Position numbers and translations under genes: made by a program
In this document: one piece after another, positions 17,206 to 24,708 of the stretch
Position numbering within the stretch: the first letter of the stretch is position 1
Layout of the letters: every line of letters starts with the position of its first letter
From: Stieleria mannarensis
GTDB taxonomy: Bacteria; Planctomycetota; Planctomycetia; Pirellulales; Pirellulaceae
Direction: 5' to 3'
NCBI RefSeq assembly: GCF_014154935.1
Contig: NZ_JACEHH010000049.1
Location: 1 to 64,000 of the forward strand
DNA length: 64,000 nucleotides
The notes under the pieces: model-generated
Seen by the model: only the letters and a program-made list of their open reading frames with translations
The model's database searches: none
Told to the model about the DNA's origin: nothing

Positions 17206-17787
17206 TTGCGAACCATCGACAAAACCTACTCCGACCCGCTGGACCTGGTCTGGATCCACGCCGCCGGCCGAATGGGCATGCGGGTCGAACGCAGCGATCA
17301 AGTCAACGCCTCCTGGAACGGACGCGACGTGCTGACGATCGGGACCCCGGAAACGCTGGACCGAGACGATTCGCTGGCGCAGATGGTCCTGCACGAGGTC
17401 TGCCATGCCCTGTGCGAGGGCCCCGAAAGCGTGCAGCGACCGGACTGGGGGCTGGAGAGTTTTGATCCGTCCCAAAAATTCCATGAACACGCCTGTCTGC
17501 GGGTCCAAGCCGCCCTGGCCGACCGCTACGGGCTGCGATCCTTCTTTGCCTCGACCACCATGTTTCGGCCGTACTACGACCGCTTGCCGGCCGATCCGCT
17601 GGAAGGCGGCGACGAGAAAACCATGGCGCTGGTCCGGCCTGCCTGGCAACGCGCCAACCACGGCCCGTGGGCCGAACCGCTCGATGACGCCCTTCGCCGC
17701 ACCGCCGTTATCGCCCAAACCCTCTCGGGACTGACGCCGAAGGATTCTCTGTGGCACGGCCAGGGAACAATGGTGGATCGATCATAG
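17206..17787 (+). CDS. Hypothetical protein with HExxH zinc-binding motif
   Basis: The product is 193 residues, probably from a TTG at 17206; no ATG precedes the conserved part. A zincin-like signature LHEVCHALCEGPE lies near residues 62-74, followed about 30 residues later by FHEHACLRVQAALADRYGL. The second histidine/glutamate cluster could supply the third metal ligand. The C-terminus (AVIAQTLSGLTPKDSLWHG) is helical. The family appears restricted and uncharacterised, with peptidase activity possible but unproven. It is transcribed divergently from thrC with a gap of about 100 bases, so the two may share a regulatory region. Confidence 0.65.
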   Translation: MRTIDKTYSDPLDLVWIHAAGRMGMRVERSDQVNASWNGRDVLTIGTPETLDRDDSLAQMVLHEVCHALCEGPESVQRPDWGLESFDPSQKFHEHACLRVQAALADRYGLRSFFASTTMFRPYYDRLPADPLEGGDEKTMALVRPAWQRANHGPWAEPLDDALRRTAVIAQTLSGLTPKDSLWHGQGTMVDRS

Positions 17788-18016
17788 CGCACGTTGGTGT
17801 TTAGCCTTGAGGCGACTCCCCCTCGCTGCTTCGCAGCGAGAGGCGACGGCCCGGAAGGGCCATCGTACCCAAGCTTGGTCCCTCATCCCGTAGCGGAAGC
17901 CGCCAAGGCTTTCGACTCGAAGCAATCCACACGGGAAAAGCCGAAATTCTTGGCGAATTCCGCTACCACATACGCCCCTTGCCGAGTTTAAGGACAAAGC
18001 CTAGACACCAGCGCAT
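17786..18016. repeat. REP-like intergenic repeat, copy with both arms
   Basis: The left arm AGCGCACGTTGGTGTTTAGC then CTTGAGGCGACT (17786-17817) is followed by a CTCGCTGCTTCGCAGCGAG hairpin and GGCCCGGAAGGGCCATCGTA. The right arm AAAGCCTAGACACCAGCGCA lies near 17996-18015. It fills the gap between two convergent genes. Confidence 0.7.
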
Positions 18017-18020
18017 TCGC

Positions 18021-18353
18021 TTACACCAACGTCTGCTTCGCTCCGCCCAGCAGGTGGAAGTGCAAATGCGGCACCTCCTGGCCTCCCGCCTCGCCGCAAT
18101 TGACGACCATGTTGTAACCCTCTTGCAGTCCTTCCTGGGCAGCGACTTTAGAGAGCGCGACGACGCAGTGCCCGACGATCGATTCGTCTTCGTCGGTCAA
18201 TTCCGCCAACGACACGATCTCTTTCTTGGGGATCACCAACACGTGCACCGGTGCCTTGGGGTTGATATCGCGAAACGCCAAACAGACGTCGTCTTCGTAA
18301 ACGATGTCGGCGGGGATTTCGCGGTCGATGATTTTGCTAAAGATCGATGGCAT
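18021..18353 (-). CDS. HIT-family nucleotide hydrolase (HinT-like)
   Basis: The product is 110 residues from an ATG at 18353. It is a histidine-triad protein that hydrolyses nucleoside phosphoramidates or adenylates in the cytoplasm. The triad HLHFHLLGG is near the C-terminus (residues about 97-105), preceded by VNCGEAGGQEV, and the N-terminus SIFSKIIDREIPADIVYEDD is diagnostic of the HinT branch. Length is normal. It lies downstream of the FtsK-type gene on the same strand but is separated by 213 bases and a hairpin repeat, so operon membership is doubtful. Confidence 0.9.
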   Translation of the reverse strand: MPSIFSKIIDREIPADIVYEDDVCLAFRDINPKAPVHVLVIPKKEIVSLAELTDEDESIVGHCVVALSKVAAQEGLQEGYNMVVNCGEAGGQEVPHLHFHLLGGAKQTLV

Positions 18354-18475
18354 GGTCGTCGGAGGAATTGGGGGTCTGTGAAGCGGGGGCCGGAGGCAAA
18401 GGGGGCATCTCCCAAAATGCGACCTGCCCTTCGGGCTTTTCGTTTTTGAGGCCCCCGTTCGTCATCGGGTCAACG

Positions 18476-18542
18476 GTAGTGGACGACGCGAGGAGTTCCG
18501 GCAGTTGGCAATCCGAAAGGACTCGTCGCCTCGTCCACTACT
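18476..18542. repeat. GTAGTGGACGA hairpin, copy 1
   Basis: Arms GTAGTGGACGACGCGAGGAG and GACTCGTCGCCTCGTCCACT pair imperfectly around a loop. A second copy, better paired, is at 59073-59127. It lies between the FtsK-type gene and the HIT gene and could attenuate read-through, which is inference. Confidence 0.7.
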
Positions 18543-18566
18543 CGAAAACCAAGCTGACTGGGAAGA

Positions 18567-21500
18567 CTAGGGTTCCAACCAAGCCTTGACGTCCATCGCA
18601 TCGGCCTGGTCGGGCTGTCGAAACTTGCTGATTCGACCGGCCGGTTCATCGTACAACAGCATCGTCGCGGCGGACAGTTCGCTGGCGACCGGCGAATCGA
18701 TTAGCAGTGACGAATCGGACGCGTTCAATTGCCCCAGCACGCGCAGTTCGACATCGTGTTGTGATTGCCGCGGCAACCAGCGGGTCAAGATCTCTGCCCC
18801 GCCGCAGACCAGAACACAGTAGACGTTCGCCGGCGGTCCGTCCTTGAGCACCTCACGCAGCGCTTGGCCGCCCGACATGCTTCCTTGTGTGGCGTCGAGC
18901 GAAAAACTGAAGGCGTCTTCATGGCGAAAATCGCGAAAACGATCCAGCGGATCGATCACGATCACGATCGGATGCACTCCCTCGGCCTCGTCGCCGCGCT
19001 GCTTCACCAACTCGGCCAGCTTGCCCATCTCCGGCGCACTCTCGCGTGGCTTCACCTGCCGCACGTTGAACCCGCCGCGTTGCAGCCAGGGATACAGCGA
19101 CGGCGTTTCGTTGGGGCGATTGCCGTTGAAGTAAATCACCTCCAGATCGTGGTTGGATTTTGCGAATCCGGACACCACCGACGAGAGCAATCCCGGCCGG
19201 GCTTCCGGCGGCGGAATCATGACCACGTTGCGGCCGGCGTTGCGTGACAATTCGATCGCCACCGGCGGACCGATCTCGACCGCTTCGCCCAACAGCCCGT
19301 GCAACTCTTCGCCCGCCCGGGCCCGGTCGCTGATCGCGGCGGCGGCCAATGCGGCCGACCATTTGCAGGGGCGATTGCCTTCGAAAATGACCGGTGGGGG
19401 CAACGTTTCGGTGAACGCCCTGTCCCGCGTGGCGATCTTGGTCAAAAAATCACGGTGTTGATCGCTGCTCAGCCAGGCGACTTGGAACGGTTGGTTGCCT
19501 TCGATCAAACCGCCGGCATCGTTGTAAATCGCCTCGCCGGGACGTGAAATCAACCGTGCGGCGGTGTTGTCATCGGACAAGATCAACGCCGCGTCGGATT
19601 CGCTGCATTGCATCGCGATCCGGACGGCCATCTGCCCCAGCGTCGCACGCGGCAACGAATACGCCCCGGCCAGCGACTGGCTGCTCAAGATCACGTGGAT
19701 TCCGAACGACCGACCTTGCCGAACCAAACGATCCAACAGCATCGAGCAATCCGCCGCGACCCGGTCGTCGCGAATGAATAACTCCTGGAACTCATCGATC
19801 ACCAGAATGATTCGGGGCATCGGCTTGCCGCTCGCGGTGCGATAGTCCGACAATTCCTGTGTCGACTGCGCCCGGAACAGTTCACCGCGCTGTTGCAGTT
19901 CCTGGTCCAGTCGCTGTAACACGCTGCGGCCGAATTCGCGTTCGCTTTCGATGCCGATCACGCGGGCGTGTGGCAGACCGCTATCGGCATACGTTTTGAA
20001 CTCCACGCCCTTTTTGAAGTCCAGCAGGTAGAACTGCAATTGATCCGGCGTGTAGTGATGCGCACCCGAGGTGATGATCGAGTGCAGCAGGGTGCTTTTT
20101 CCCGACCCCGTTTTACCGGCGATCAAGACGTGCTGGCGGACGCCTTCGCCCAACTCCAGCCCCAGCGTCCGCTGCCCGCCCTGGCTGCCGATGGTGATGT
20201 CGATGCCATCGTCGGTCCGCCCCCGACCGCCTTGGGCCGGCAAGATCGACTCCAGCGGAATCTCGACTCGGGCCGACATGGTGGCGGCGGTGCCGATTTG
20301 TTCGGCCAGCTCGCCGCGCAGATCGGCGGCGACGTTCTCCGCCGGCAAAAACTCCAATCGCTCCAGCCCCTGGTGCCGCACGCTCCAACGCCCCTCCTTG
20401 TCCACCGCCAATTCCAACACGCGATGGTCATGGGGCAACGGCAAATCGCTGGGCCAGGGGTGGTTGTCCTTGCAAACCATCAACACAAACACGCCGCAAC
20501 GAATGCCGCTTTCGATCAGCGCCTTGAGATGTTTGTAGCCGCCACGCGTCAGGCCTTCGGGGAATCCCACCGCCGCGACCGCCTGATAGGGTTCGGCCAT
20601 TGAACCGGCGATCTGGTTGTAATCTTCGACCCGTTGAAACTGGTCGCGCAAACTGGACTGCAAGACGTCCTCGGCGTGCTGTGCGATCTCGCCCAAACGC
20701 GTTTCGATTTGGTTCTCGGTCGTCCAGACGCGATGGCTGACCAAGCTGGGGTCATGATCGGCCAGCGACATGAACGAGGTAAAATTCTGGCCGCGACCGA
20801 TCGGGTCGATCAACGTCAACTTGGTTCGGCCGCCGGAAGTACCCGAAAGCATCCGCCACAACACCTGATGGACCACGTCGACCGCTTGCGGCATCTGGTC
20901 GGCCGCCGCATGGATGATCAATCCGCTATGCAGTCGCCGGTGCAGTGCGACGGGCATTTCGTCGGGCAGGTCTCCGCTGCGAAAGATCGGCTTGACCTGT
21001 CCGGAATGGTTTCCCGACCCGTCGGAGGCTTCGCTGACGTTTTCAGAAGTCAACGTGCGGGCCAGAAACTCGGTCACCTTCAAATGGCCCAGCGGCACAA
21101 AATCCAGCTTGTCGCATTCGGTGTGCGGATCGGCGGCGACCTTGTCCCAGGGCGGAAATCGCAGCGAGCATGCCTTTCCGGTCGATTTGATCCGCTCCAG
21201 GCCCCCACGTACGCCATCGCGCATCCGATCGGTCACCCGTTGCAATTCTTCGTGTCGTCGACGCGCGTTGGATTCGCGTTGCCGATGCAAGGTTTGATCG
21301 GTATCGGCCAACTGCTCGGTGATGGTCGCGGCGACCTGTTCGGCGCGGTGATGCATTTCGGAATTGATCTTGCCATAACCGGCCAGGAAATCGTCGCCCA
21401 GCTGCGTCAATCGCGCCTTCAACTCGGCTTCGGCCGCCTGCTGTTCGGCGGCCAATTGCTGCGTCAAATGCTCCAGCTGTTCTTCGCGCCAATGTTTGGC

Positions 21501-22484
21501 GGCTTCCAGGTGTCGGTCCCGTCGGTCTTCGAGTTCCGCCAGTGCGTCGCGCGCGGTGTCCTTGGAAATCTTTCGCCCGGCCGCGGCCGCCTCTTCGGCC
21601 GCCGTCGCCGTTCGCATGATCAGTGGGTACATCCGCCGGGTTTGTCGACGCAGCGGGATCAGCAACGCCGCGTAGATGGCAAACCCGATCAACGCGGCGG
21701 CGACGACGCCGGAAATCATGAACACCCAGTATTGATCCGGTTGGGCGACCTGGACCCCGATGCACCACAAGAGGACGGCGACCGCGACGCCGCCGGGCAG
21801 ATAAAACGAATCGTCAAACTTAGCCGCCGCACTGGTCTGTAATTCGGTGACAAAGCCGCGGCACTTGCGCGAAAGCAGGTACACCGTGTCGATCGCCTGC
21901 TTGATCGACTCCGGCGGCGGCTCACTCATGTCCTCTTCGGAGGATTCCGGCGGAGGCACATTGGGCAGGCGATCCAAGCGACGGATCGTCAGGTCGCGTG
22001 CCCAGGCGACGTCTTCACCTAGCGGCACCAGCGACGCATTGATCTGTTCGATCTCCTTCTTGCTCTGTTCGCCCGGTTGGTGCCGCCGGGCTTCGAACTG
22101 ATGCAAAACGGCTTCCCGCCGCGCCTCGACCTTCCGCTCGATCGCAACCTTCCCCTCCGCCGACTTTTTGCGATAAAGCGATGCCAGACGGTTTAGCTCG
22201 GTTCGCAACCGCACCGTGTCTTCTTCATACCCGGCGAACACCTTTTCTTCGGCGGCATCCCACTGGCCCAATGTGATCCGTCGCTGGCGCCGACATTCGG
22301 CCGTCACCCCGCTGCGATCGGAAAGCAGTTGCTGTTCCTCTTCGTCCCGCTGGGCGGCGTGCCGATTGATCAGTTCCTGACGCTGCTTTTGACACGTTTC
22401 AAACCGGGCGACGAGCGCATCGATCAGACGGCGTTGTCGCTCGGGCGCGAACAGCCCGGCCGGTGCGACCGAATGGTCTTTCAT
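18567..22484 (-). CDS. Membrane FtsK/SpoIIIE-type ATPase with three tandem ATPase-like domains
   Basis: The product is 1305 residues from an ATG at 22484. Residues 12-165 are a charged coiled coil. Two membrane helices follow (about 229-250 and 253-277), then a second coiled coil (290-430). Domain 1 (about 500-720) is FtsK-like in layout (KLTLIDPIGRGQNFTSF, then CGVFVLMVCKD) but has no P-loop. Domain 2 (about 760-1020) is canonical, with Walker A GKTGSGKST at 790-798, LLDFKKGVEF, Walker B ILVIDEFQEL at 893-902 and VILSSQS. Domain 3 (1060-1305) has a Walker-B-like IVIVIDPLDR but no P-loop. Two N-terminal helices plus three FtsK domains recall EccC/EssC of type VII secretion; FtsK/SpoIIIE themselves have one. 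There is no gamma domain. It follows the small helical gene on the same strand after a REP repeat. Confidence 0.8.
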   Translation of the reverse strand: MKDHSVAPAGLFAPERQRRLIDALVARFETCQKQRQELINRHAAQRDEEEQQLLSDRSGVTAECRRQRRITLGQWDAAEEKVFAGYEEDTVRLRTELNRLASLYRKKSAEGKVAIERKVEARREAVLHQFEARRHQPGEQSKKEIEQINASLVPLGEDVAWARDLTIRRLDRLPNVPPPESSEEDMSEPPPESIKQAIDTVYLLSRKCRGFVTELQTSAAAKFDDSFYLPGGVAVAVLLWCIGVQVAQPDQYWVFMISGVVAAALIGFAIYAALLIPLRRQTRRMYPLIMRTATAAEEAAAAGRKISKDTARDALAELEDRRDRHLEAAKHWREEQLEHLTQQLAAEQQAAEAELKARLTQLGDDFLAGYGKINSEMHHRAEQVAATITEQLADTDQTLHRQRESNARRRHEELQRVTDRMRDGVRGGLERIKSTGKACSLRFPPWDKVAADPHTECDKLDFVPLGHLKVTEFLARTLTSENVSEASDGSGNHSGQVKPIFRSGDLPDEMPVALHRRLHSGLIIHAAADQMPQAVDVVHQVLWRMLSGTSGGRTKLTLIDPIGRGQNFTSFMSLADHDPSLVSHRVWTTENQIETRLGEIAQHAEDVLQSSLRDQFQRVEDYNQIAGSMAEPYQAVAAVGFPEGLTRGGYKHLKALIESGIRCGVFVLMVCKDNHPWPSDLPLPHDHRVLELAVDKEGRWSVRHQGLERLEFLPAENVAADLRGELAEQIGTAATMSARVEIPLESILPAQGGRGRTDDGIDITIGSQGGQRTLGLELGEGVRQHVLIAGKTGSGKSTLLHSIITSGAHHYTPDQLQFYLLDFKKGVEFKTYADSGLPHARVIGIESEREFGRSVLQRLDQELQQRGELFRAQSTQELSDYRTASGKPMPRIILVIDEFQELFIRDDRVAADCSMLLDRLVRQGRSFGIHVILSSQSLAGAYSLPRATLGQMAVRIAMQCSESDAALILSDDNTAARLISRPGEAIYNDAGGLIEGNQPFQVAWLSSDQHRDFLTKIATRDRAFTETLPPPVIFEGNRPCKWSAALAAAAISDRARAGEELHGLLGEAVEIGPPVAIELSRNAGRNVVMIPPPEARPGLLSSVVSGFAKSNHDLEVIYFNGNRPNETPSLYPWLQRGGFNVRQVKPRESAPEMGKLAELVKQRGDEAEGVHPIVIVIDPLDRFRDFRHEDAFSFSLDATQGSMSGGQALREVLKDGPPANVYCVLVCGGAEILTRWLPRQSQHDVELRVLGQLNASDSSLLIDSPVASELSAATMLLYDEPAGRISKFRQPDQADAMDVKAWLEP

Positions 22485-22531
22485 GGTGCGGATCGAGATC
22501 GAGGAGTTAATCGGAATAGGGATTCAGCAAT

Positions 22532-22607
22532 CGCTGGTGTCTCGCCTTTAGGCGATTCCCGTCGCTGCGATCGCAGCGACAGTGGGCTAAAGCCTGCACA
22601 CCAACGA
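22532..22607. repeat. REP-like repeat, compact complete copy
   Basis: Left arm CGCTGGTGTCTCGCCTTTAG (22532-22551), a perfect 20-bp palindrome GTCGCTGCGATCGCAGCGAC (22561-22580), and right arm GGGCTAAAGCCTGCACACCA. It sits between the small helical gene and the FtsK-type gene, inside what would otherwise be an operon. Confidence 0.75.
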
Positions 22608-22645
22608 GGATGCCCGGGCCGTTGGTTCCTGATCCCCTTACCGTT

Positions 22646-22912
22646 CTAGTATAGCTCGCTGGAACGCTGATCGGTGTCGTCGATCGCGGCCTGCGATTTC
22701 CGTAGCGTCTCGGTGAACTCGGCCAAACAGGACGCAAGTCGCGACAGACTGGGCCCCAGCGGCGCCAGGTACTCACGCTCGAATTCCGCCGCGCGGTCGT
22801 CGCGCCAGTCCTCTTTCGTCGCTTGCCACAGGCGGGCGAAATCGTTGAAATCTCGCCGGAAGCGCGCTTGTGCATCCGTCAGGGGGGCCAGGTTCAGCGG
22901 ATCGAGTGGCAT
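22646..22912 (-). CDS. 88-residue helical protein, WxG100-like
   Basis: The product is 88 residues from an ATG at 22912, four bases after the stop of the upstream gene, so the two are almost certainly cotranscribed. It is predicted as two amphipathic helices: residues about 13-45 and 52-80. Near the turn it reads DWRDDRAAEFEREYLAPL, with Trp36, Asp38, Ala41 and Phe44 spaced like the W-x-G..A..F core of WXG100 proteins, the usual substrates or adaptors of type VII ATPases. The glycine of WxG is replaced by Asp. It has no signal peptide. Size, fold and position next to a triple FtsK ATPase support a WXG100-like role, but this is inference. Confidence 0.6.
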   Translation of the reverse strand: MPLDPLNLAPLTDAQARFRRDFNDFARLWQATKEDWRDDRAAEFEREYLAPLGPSLSRLASCLAEFTETLRKSQAAIDDTDQRSSELY

Positions 22913-22916
22913 CGCT

Positions 22917-24134
22917 TTAGCGGTTGATCTGTTCGCGTGCGTGGCGGGCCAGTGTTTCCTGGTACTTCTTCTTTCCCGCTTCGACGCTCTTGCGAATCGC
23001 CCGCGTGCTCTCTTCACTCTCCTTTCGCAGTTCGGCGATCATCTCCAGCGACTCGATTTGGAAATCGCTGATCGCATCGACCAGTTTTTGGACCGACTCG
23101 GGGTTGATCGTGCTCCCGTAGCCGGCTTTCAGAGCGGCTCGTTCGAGTTCCCGCCCCAGGTTGGCGACGTCTTCCAAGCCTTTGTTGACGCCATCCTTCA
23201 TTGCCTCGGTCGCCTGGGTGACTTCATGCAACCCGTGCTGGCTTTGGTAGACCGTCCCCAAAATGGTGAAGACGTGCTCGTTGGTGGTGAAGAACGTCAC
23301 CGCGCGACGGTACACGCGTTCTTTCACGTCGTGCGTCTGCTTCAGTTTGGTGATCAACGTTTCCCCGACGTCGTACCCGATTTCCAGGTTTTCGGCGATG
23401 TCTTTGAGCAACTGGTAGGTTTCGTCCTCGTCTTCATAGTGTTGACGTGACTCATCGCGTGCCAGTTCCAATTGGCTCTTCCCACTTTCGTCGGTGCCGG
23501 TATAAGCGTCGAGCGCCGCCTGGGCATCGGACAATGCCTTTTGCGCCGCTTCCAACCTGGGGGCGTGGGCATCGAGCAGTTCACGCGCCAGCACCTCAGC
23601 CTCCTTGAGCGCGAATCGAAAGTCGATGTATGCCTCCATGATCCGGTCTTCGCTCTTGAGTGCCTCCTTGGTGTCCTTGGCGACGTCGGCGTAGATTTCG
23701 ACGATTTTTTCGAAGCGATCGTTGGGGGTTCCGCGGCGAATTTTCATCCACCAGTTGGACAGTTTTTCCGTCCCGCTGATGCGACCGTCATCCAGTTGGG
23801 CGATCAAGCGTTTGCTGTCATCGCGGACCGAGTCGAATTCCTGCGAGATCGCCAGGTAGCGGTTGCCGACCTCGATGCTCTCGACATTCTCACGCACCAA
23901 CGCGTTGAACGCCCCCATGTGCTGAATCACGTCGGCGATCGCCAGCACCTTCCCTTCATCGAGATGCTTGACCCCCTCCAGCAGCGAGATCAACTCTTGC
24001 GGGGCACCGCTCTTGCTGTCGACCCCGAAATCCTTCAGCACCTGGACCGCGTCGTTCAGGTACTTCCGCATCTTGCTCGTGTCGCGTGGCTGAGACTGGG
24101 ATTGGGAGGCAGTCGCTTGAGCTTGCTGGGCCAT
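22917..24134 (-). CDS. 405-residue all-helical cytoplasmic protein (TelA-like appearance)
   Basis: The product is 405 residues from the ATG at 24134; the frame runs further upstream but without conserved sequence. It begins with a Gln/Ser-rich tail (AQQAQATASQSQSQPRDTSK) and continues as helices and short coiled coils to the C-terminus. It has no membrane segment, P-loop or cysteine motif. The segment ISGTEKLSNWWMKIRRGTPN followed by a long helix loosely recalls TelA/KlaA-type (toxic anion resistance) proteins, but I cannot confirm this. It is the first gene of the minus-strand unit and faces the plus-strand genes across a 184-base gap. It may be a cytoplasmic partner of the FtsK-type ATPase. 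Confidence 0.7.
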   Translation of the reverse strand: MAQQAQATASQSQSQPRDTSKMRKYLNDAVQVLKDFGVDSKSGAPQELISLLEGVKHLDEGKVLAIADVIQHMGAFNALVRENVESIEVGNRYLAISQEFDSVRDDSKRLIAQLDDGRISGTEKLSNWWMKIRRGTPNDRFEKIVEIYADVAKDTKEALKSEDRIMEAYIDFRFALKEAEVLARELLDAHAPRLEAAQKALSDAQAALDAYTGTDESGKSQLELARDESRQHYEDEDETYQLLKDIAENLEIGYDVGETLITKLKQTHDVKERVYRRAVTFFTTNEHVFTILGTVYQSQHGLHEVTQATEAMKDGVNKGLEDVANLGRELERAALKAGYGSTINPESVQKLVDAISDFQIESLEMIAELRKESEESTRAIRKSVEAGKKKYQETLARHAREQINR

Positions 24135-24318
24135 GTTTTGTGTCTTCGGCGGATGGATTTGGCGGACGAAAAAGCGGTCGACGAGCGTCGACGTGCCTAC
24201 CAAGTTAGCGCACCGATGCCCCCGACGCAATCGAGACGGTATGTTGTATCCTCGGGCAACGCCCCTCCTGCCCCGTTGGCACTGCCCCCAATGGCACTTG
24301 TTTCCCATCTCCACCGCG
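24135..24318. promoter_or_regulatory. Shared divergent intergenic region of the FtsK-type locus
   Basis: This 184-base gap separates the two outward-facing halves of the locus and must contain both promoters. I see no strong sigma-70 boxes or operator. Its short length and the fact that all five neighbours are rare uncharacterised helical proteins support coordinate expression. Confidence 0.4.
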
Positions 24319-24702
24319 ATGAGCCAAGCACAAGCACAACAGTCACCGGTCGAATTGCCCGGGCATTCCCTGACGTTACAGGAAACGCTGCGGGTGATGG
24401 ACGTCGCCCGAGAAATGCGGGACCAGCGCGAGCAGGCCGAAGAGATGTTTCGCCGCGACGACATCCGCGTCGCCCTGCGCGAAAAATTGATGCGGACCGC
24501 CCGCCTGTCCGGCGACAACGTGACCGAAGCGGAAATCGATGCCGCGATCGGCCAATACATGGAAACCCTGCACACCTACCAGGACCCCCAACCGGGGATG
24601 AAAAATTTCCTCGCCCACTGTTGGGTTTGGCGAAACAGGATCATTTGGTCGATGGCCGGTGTCGCGGGCATCGCCGGCGGACTTTGGTATTTCTTCGGTT
24701 AA
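24319..24702 (+). CDS. Small tail-anchored helical protein (DUF6384-like)
   Basis: The product is 127 residues from the ATG at 24319. Residues 1-95 are helical and charged, with a conserved-looking LQETLRVMDVAREMRDQREQ segment and an AEEMFRRDDIRVALREKLMR segment. The C-terminus is one membrane helix (IIWSMAGVAGIAGGLWYFFG), so it is a C-tail-anchored protein with its bulk in the cytoplasm. The pattern reminds me of the family catalogued as DUF6384, which I cannot verify here. It ends 6 bases before the coiled-coil gene, so the two form an operon. Confidence 0.65.
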   Translation: MSQAQAQQSPVELPGHSLTLQETLRVMDVAREMRDQREQAEEMFRRDDIRVALREKLMRTARLSGDNVTEAEIDAAIGQYMETLHTYQDPQPGMKNFLAHCWVWRNRIIWSMAGVAGIAGGLWYFFG

Positions 24703-24708
24703 CCCAGG

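Noticed and set aside
20634-21842. 402-residue plus-strand open frame
   Set aside because: Antisense to the FtsK-type ATPase; no recognisable family and GC-skewed shadow composition.
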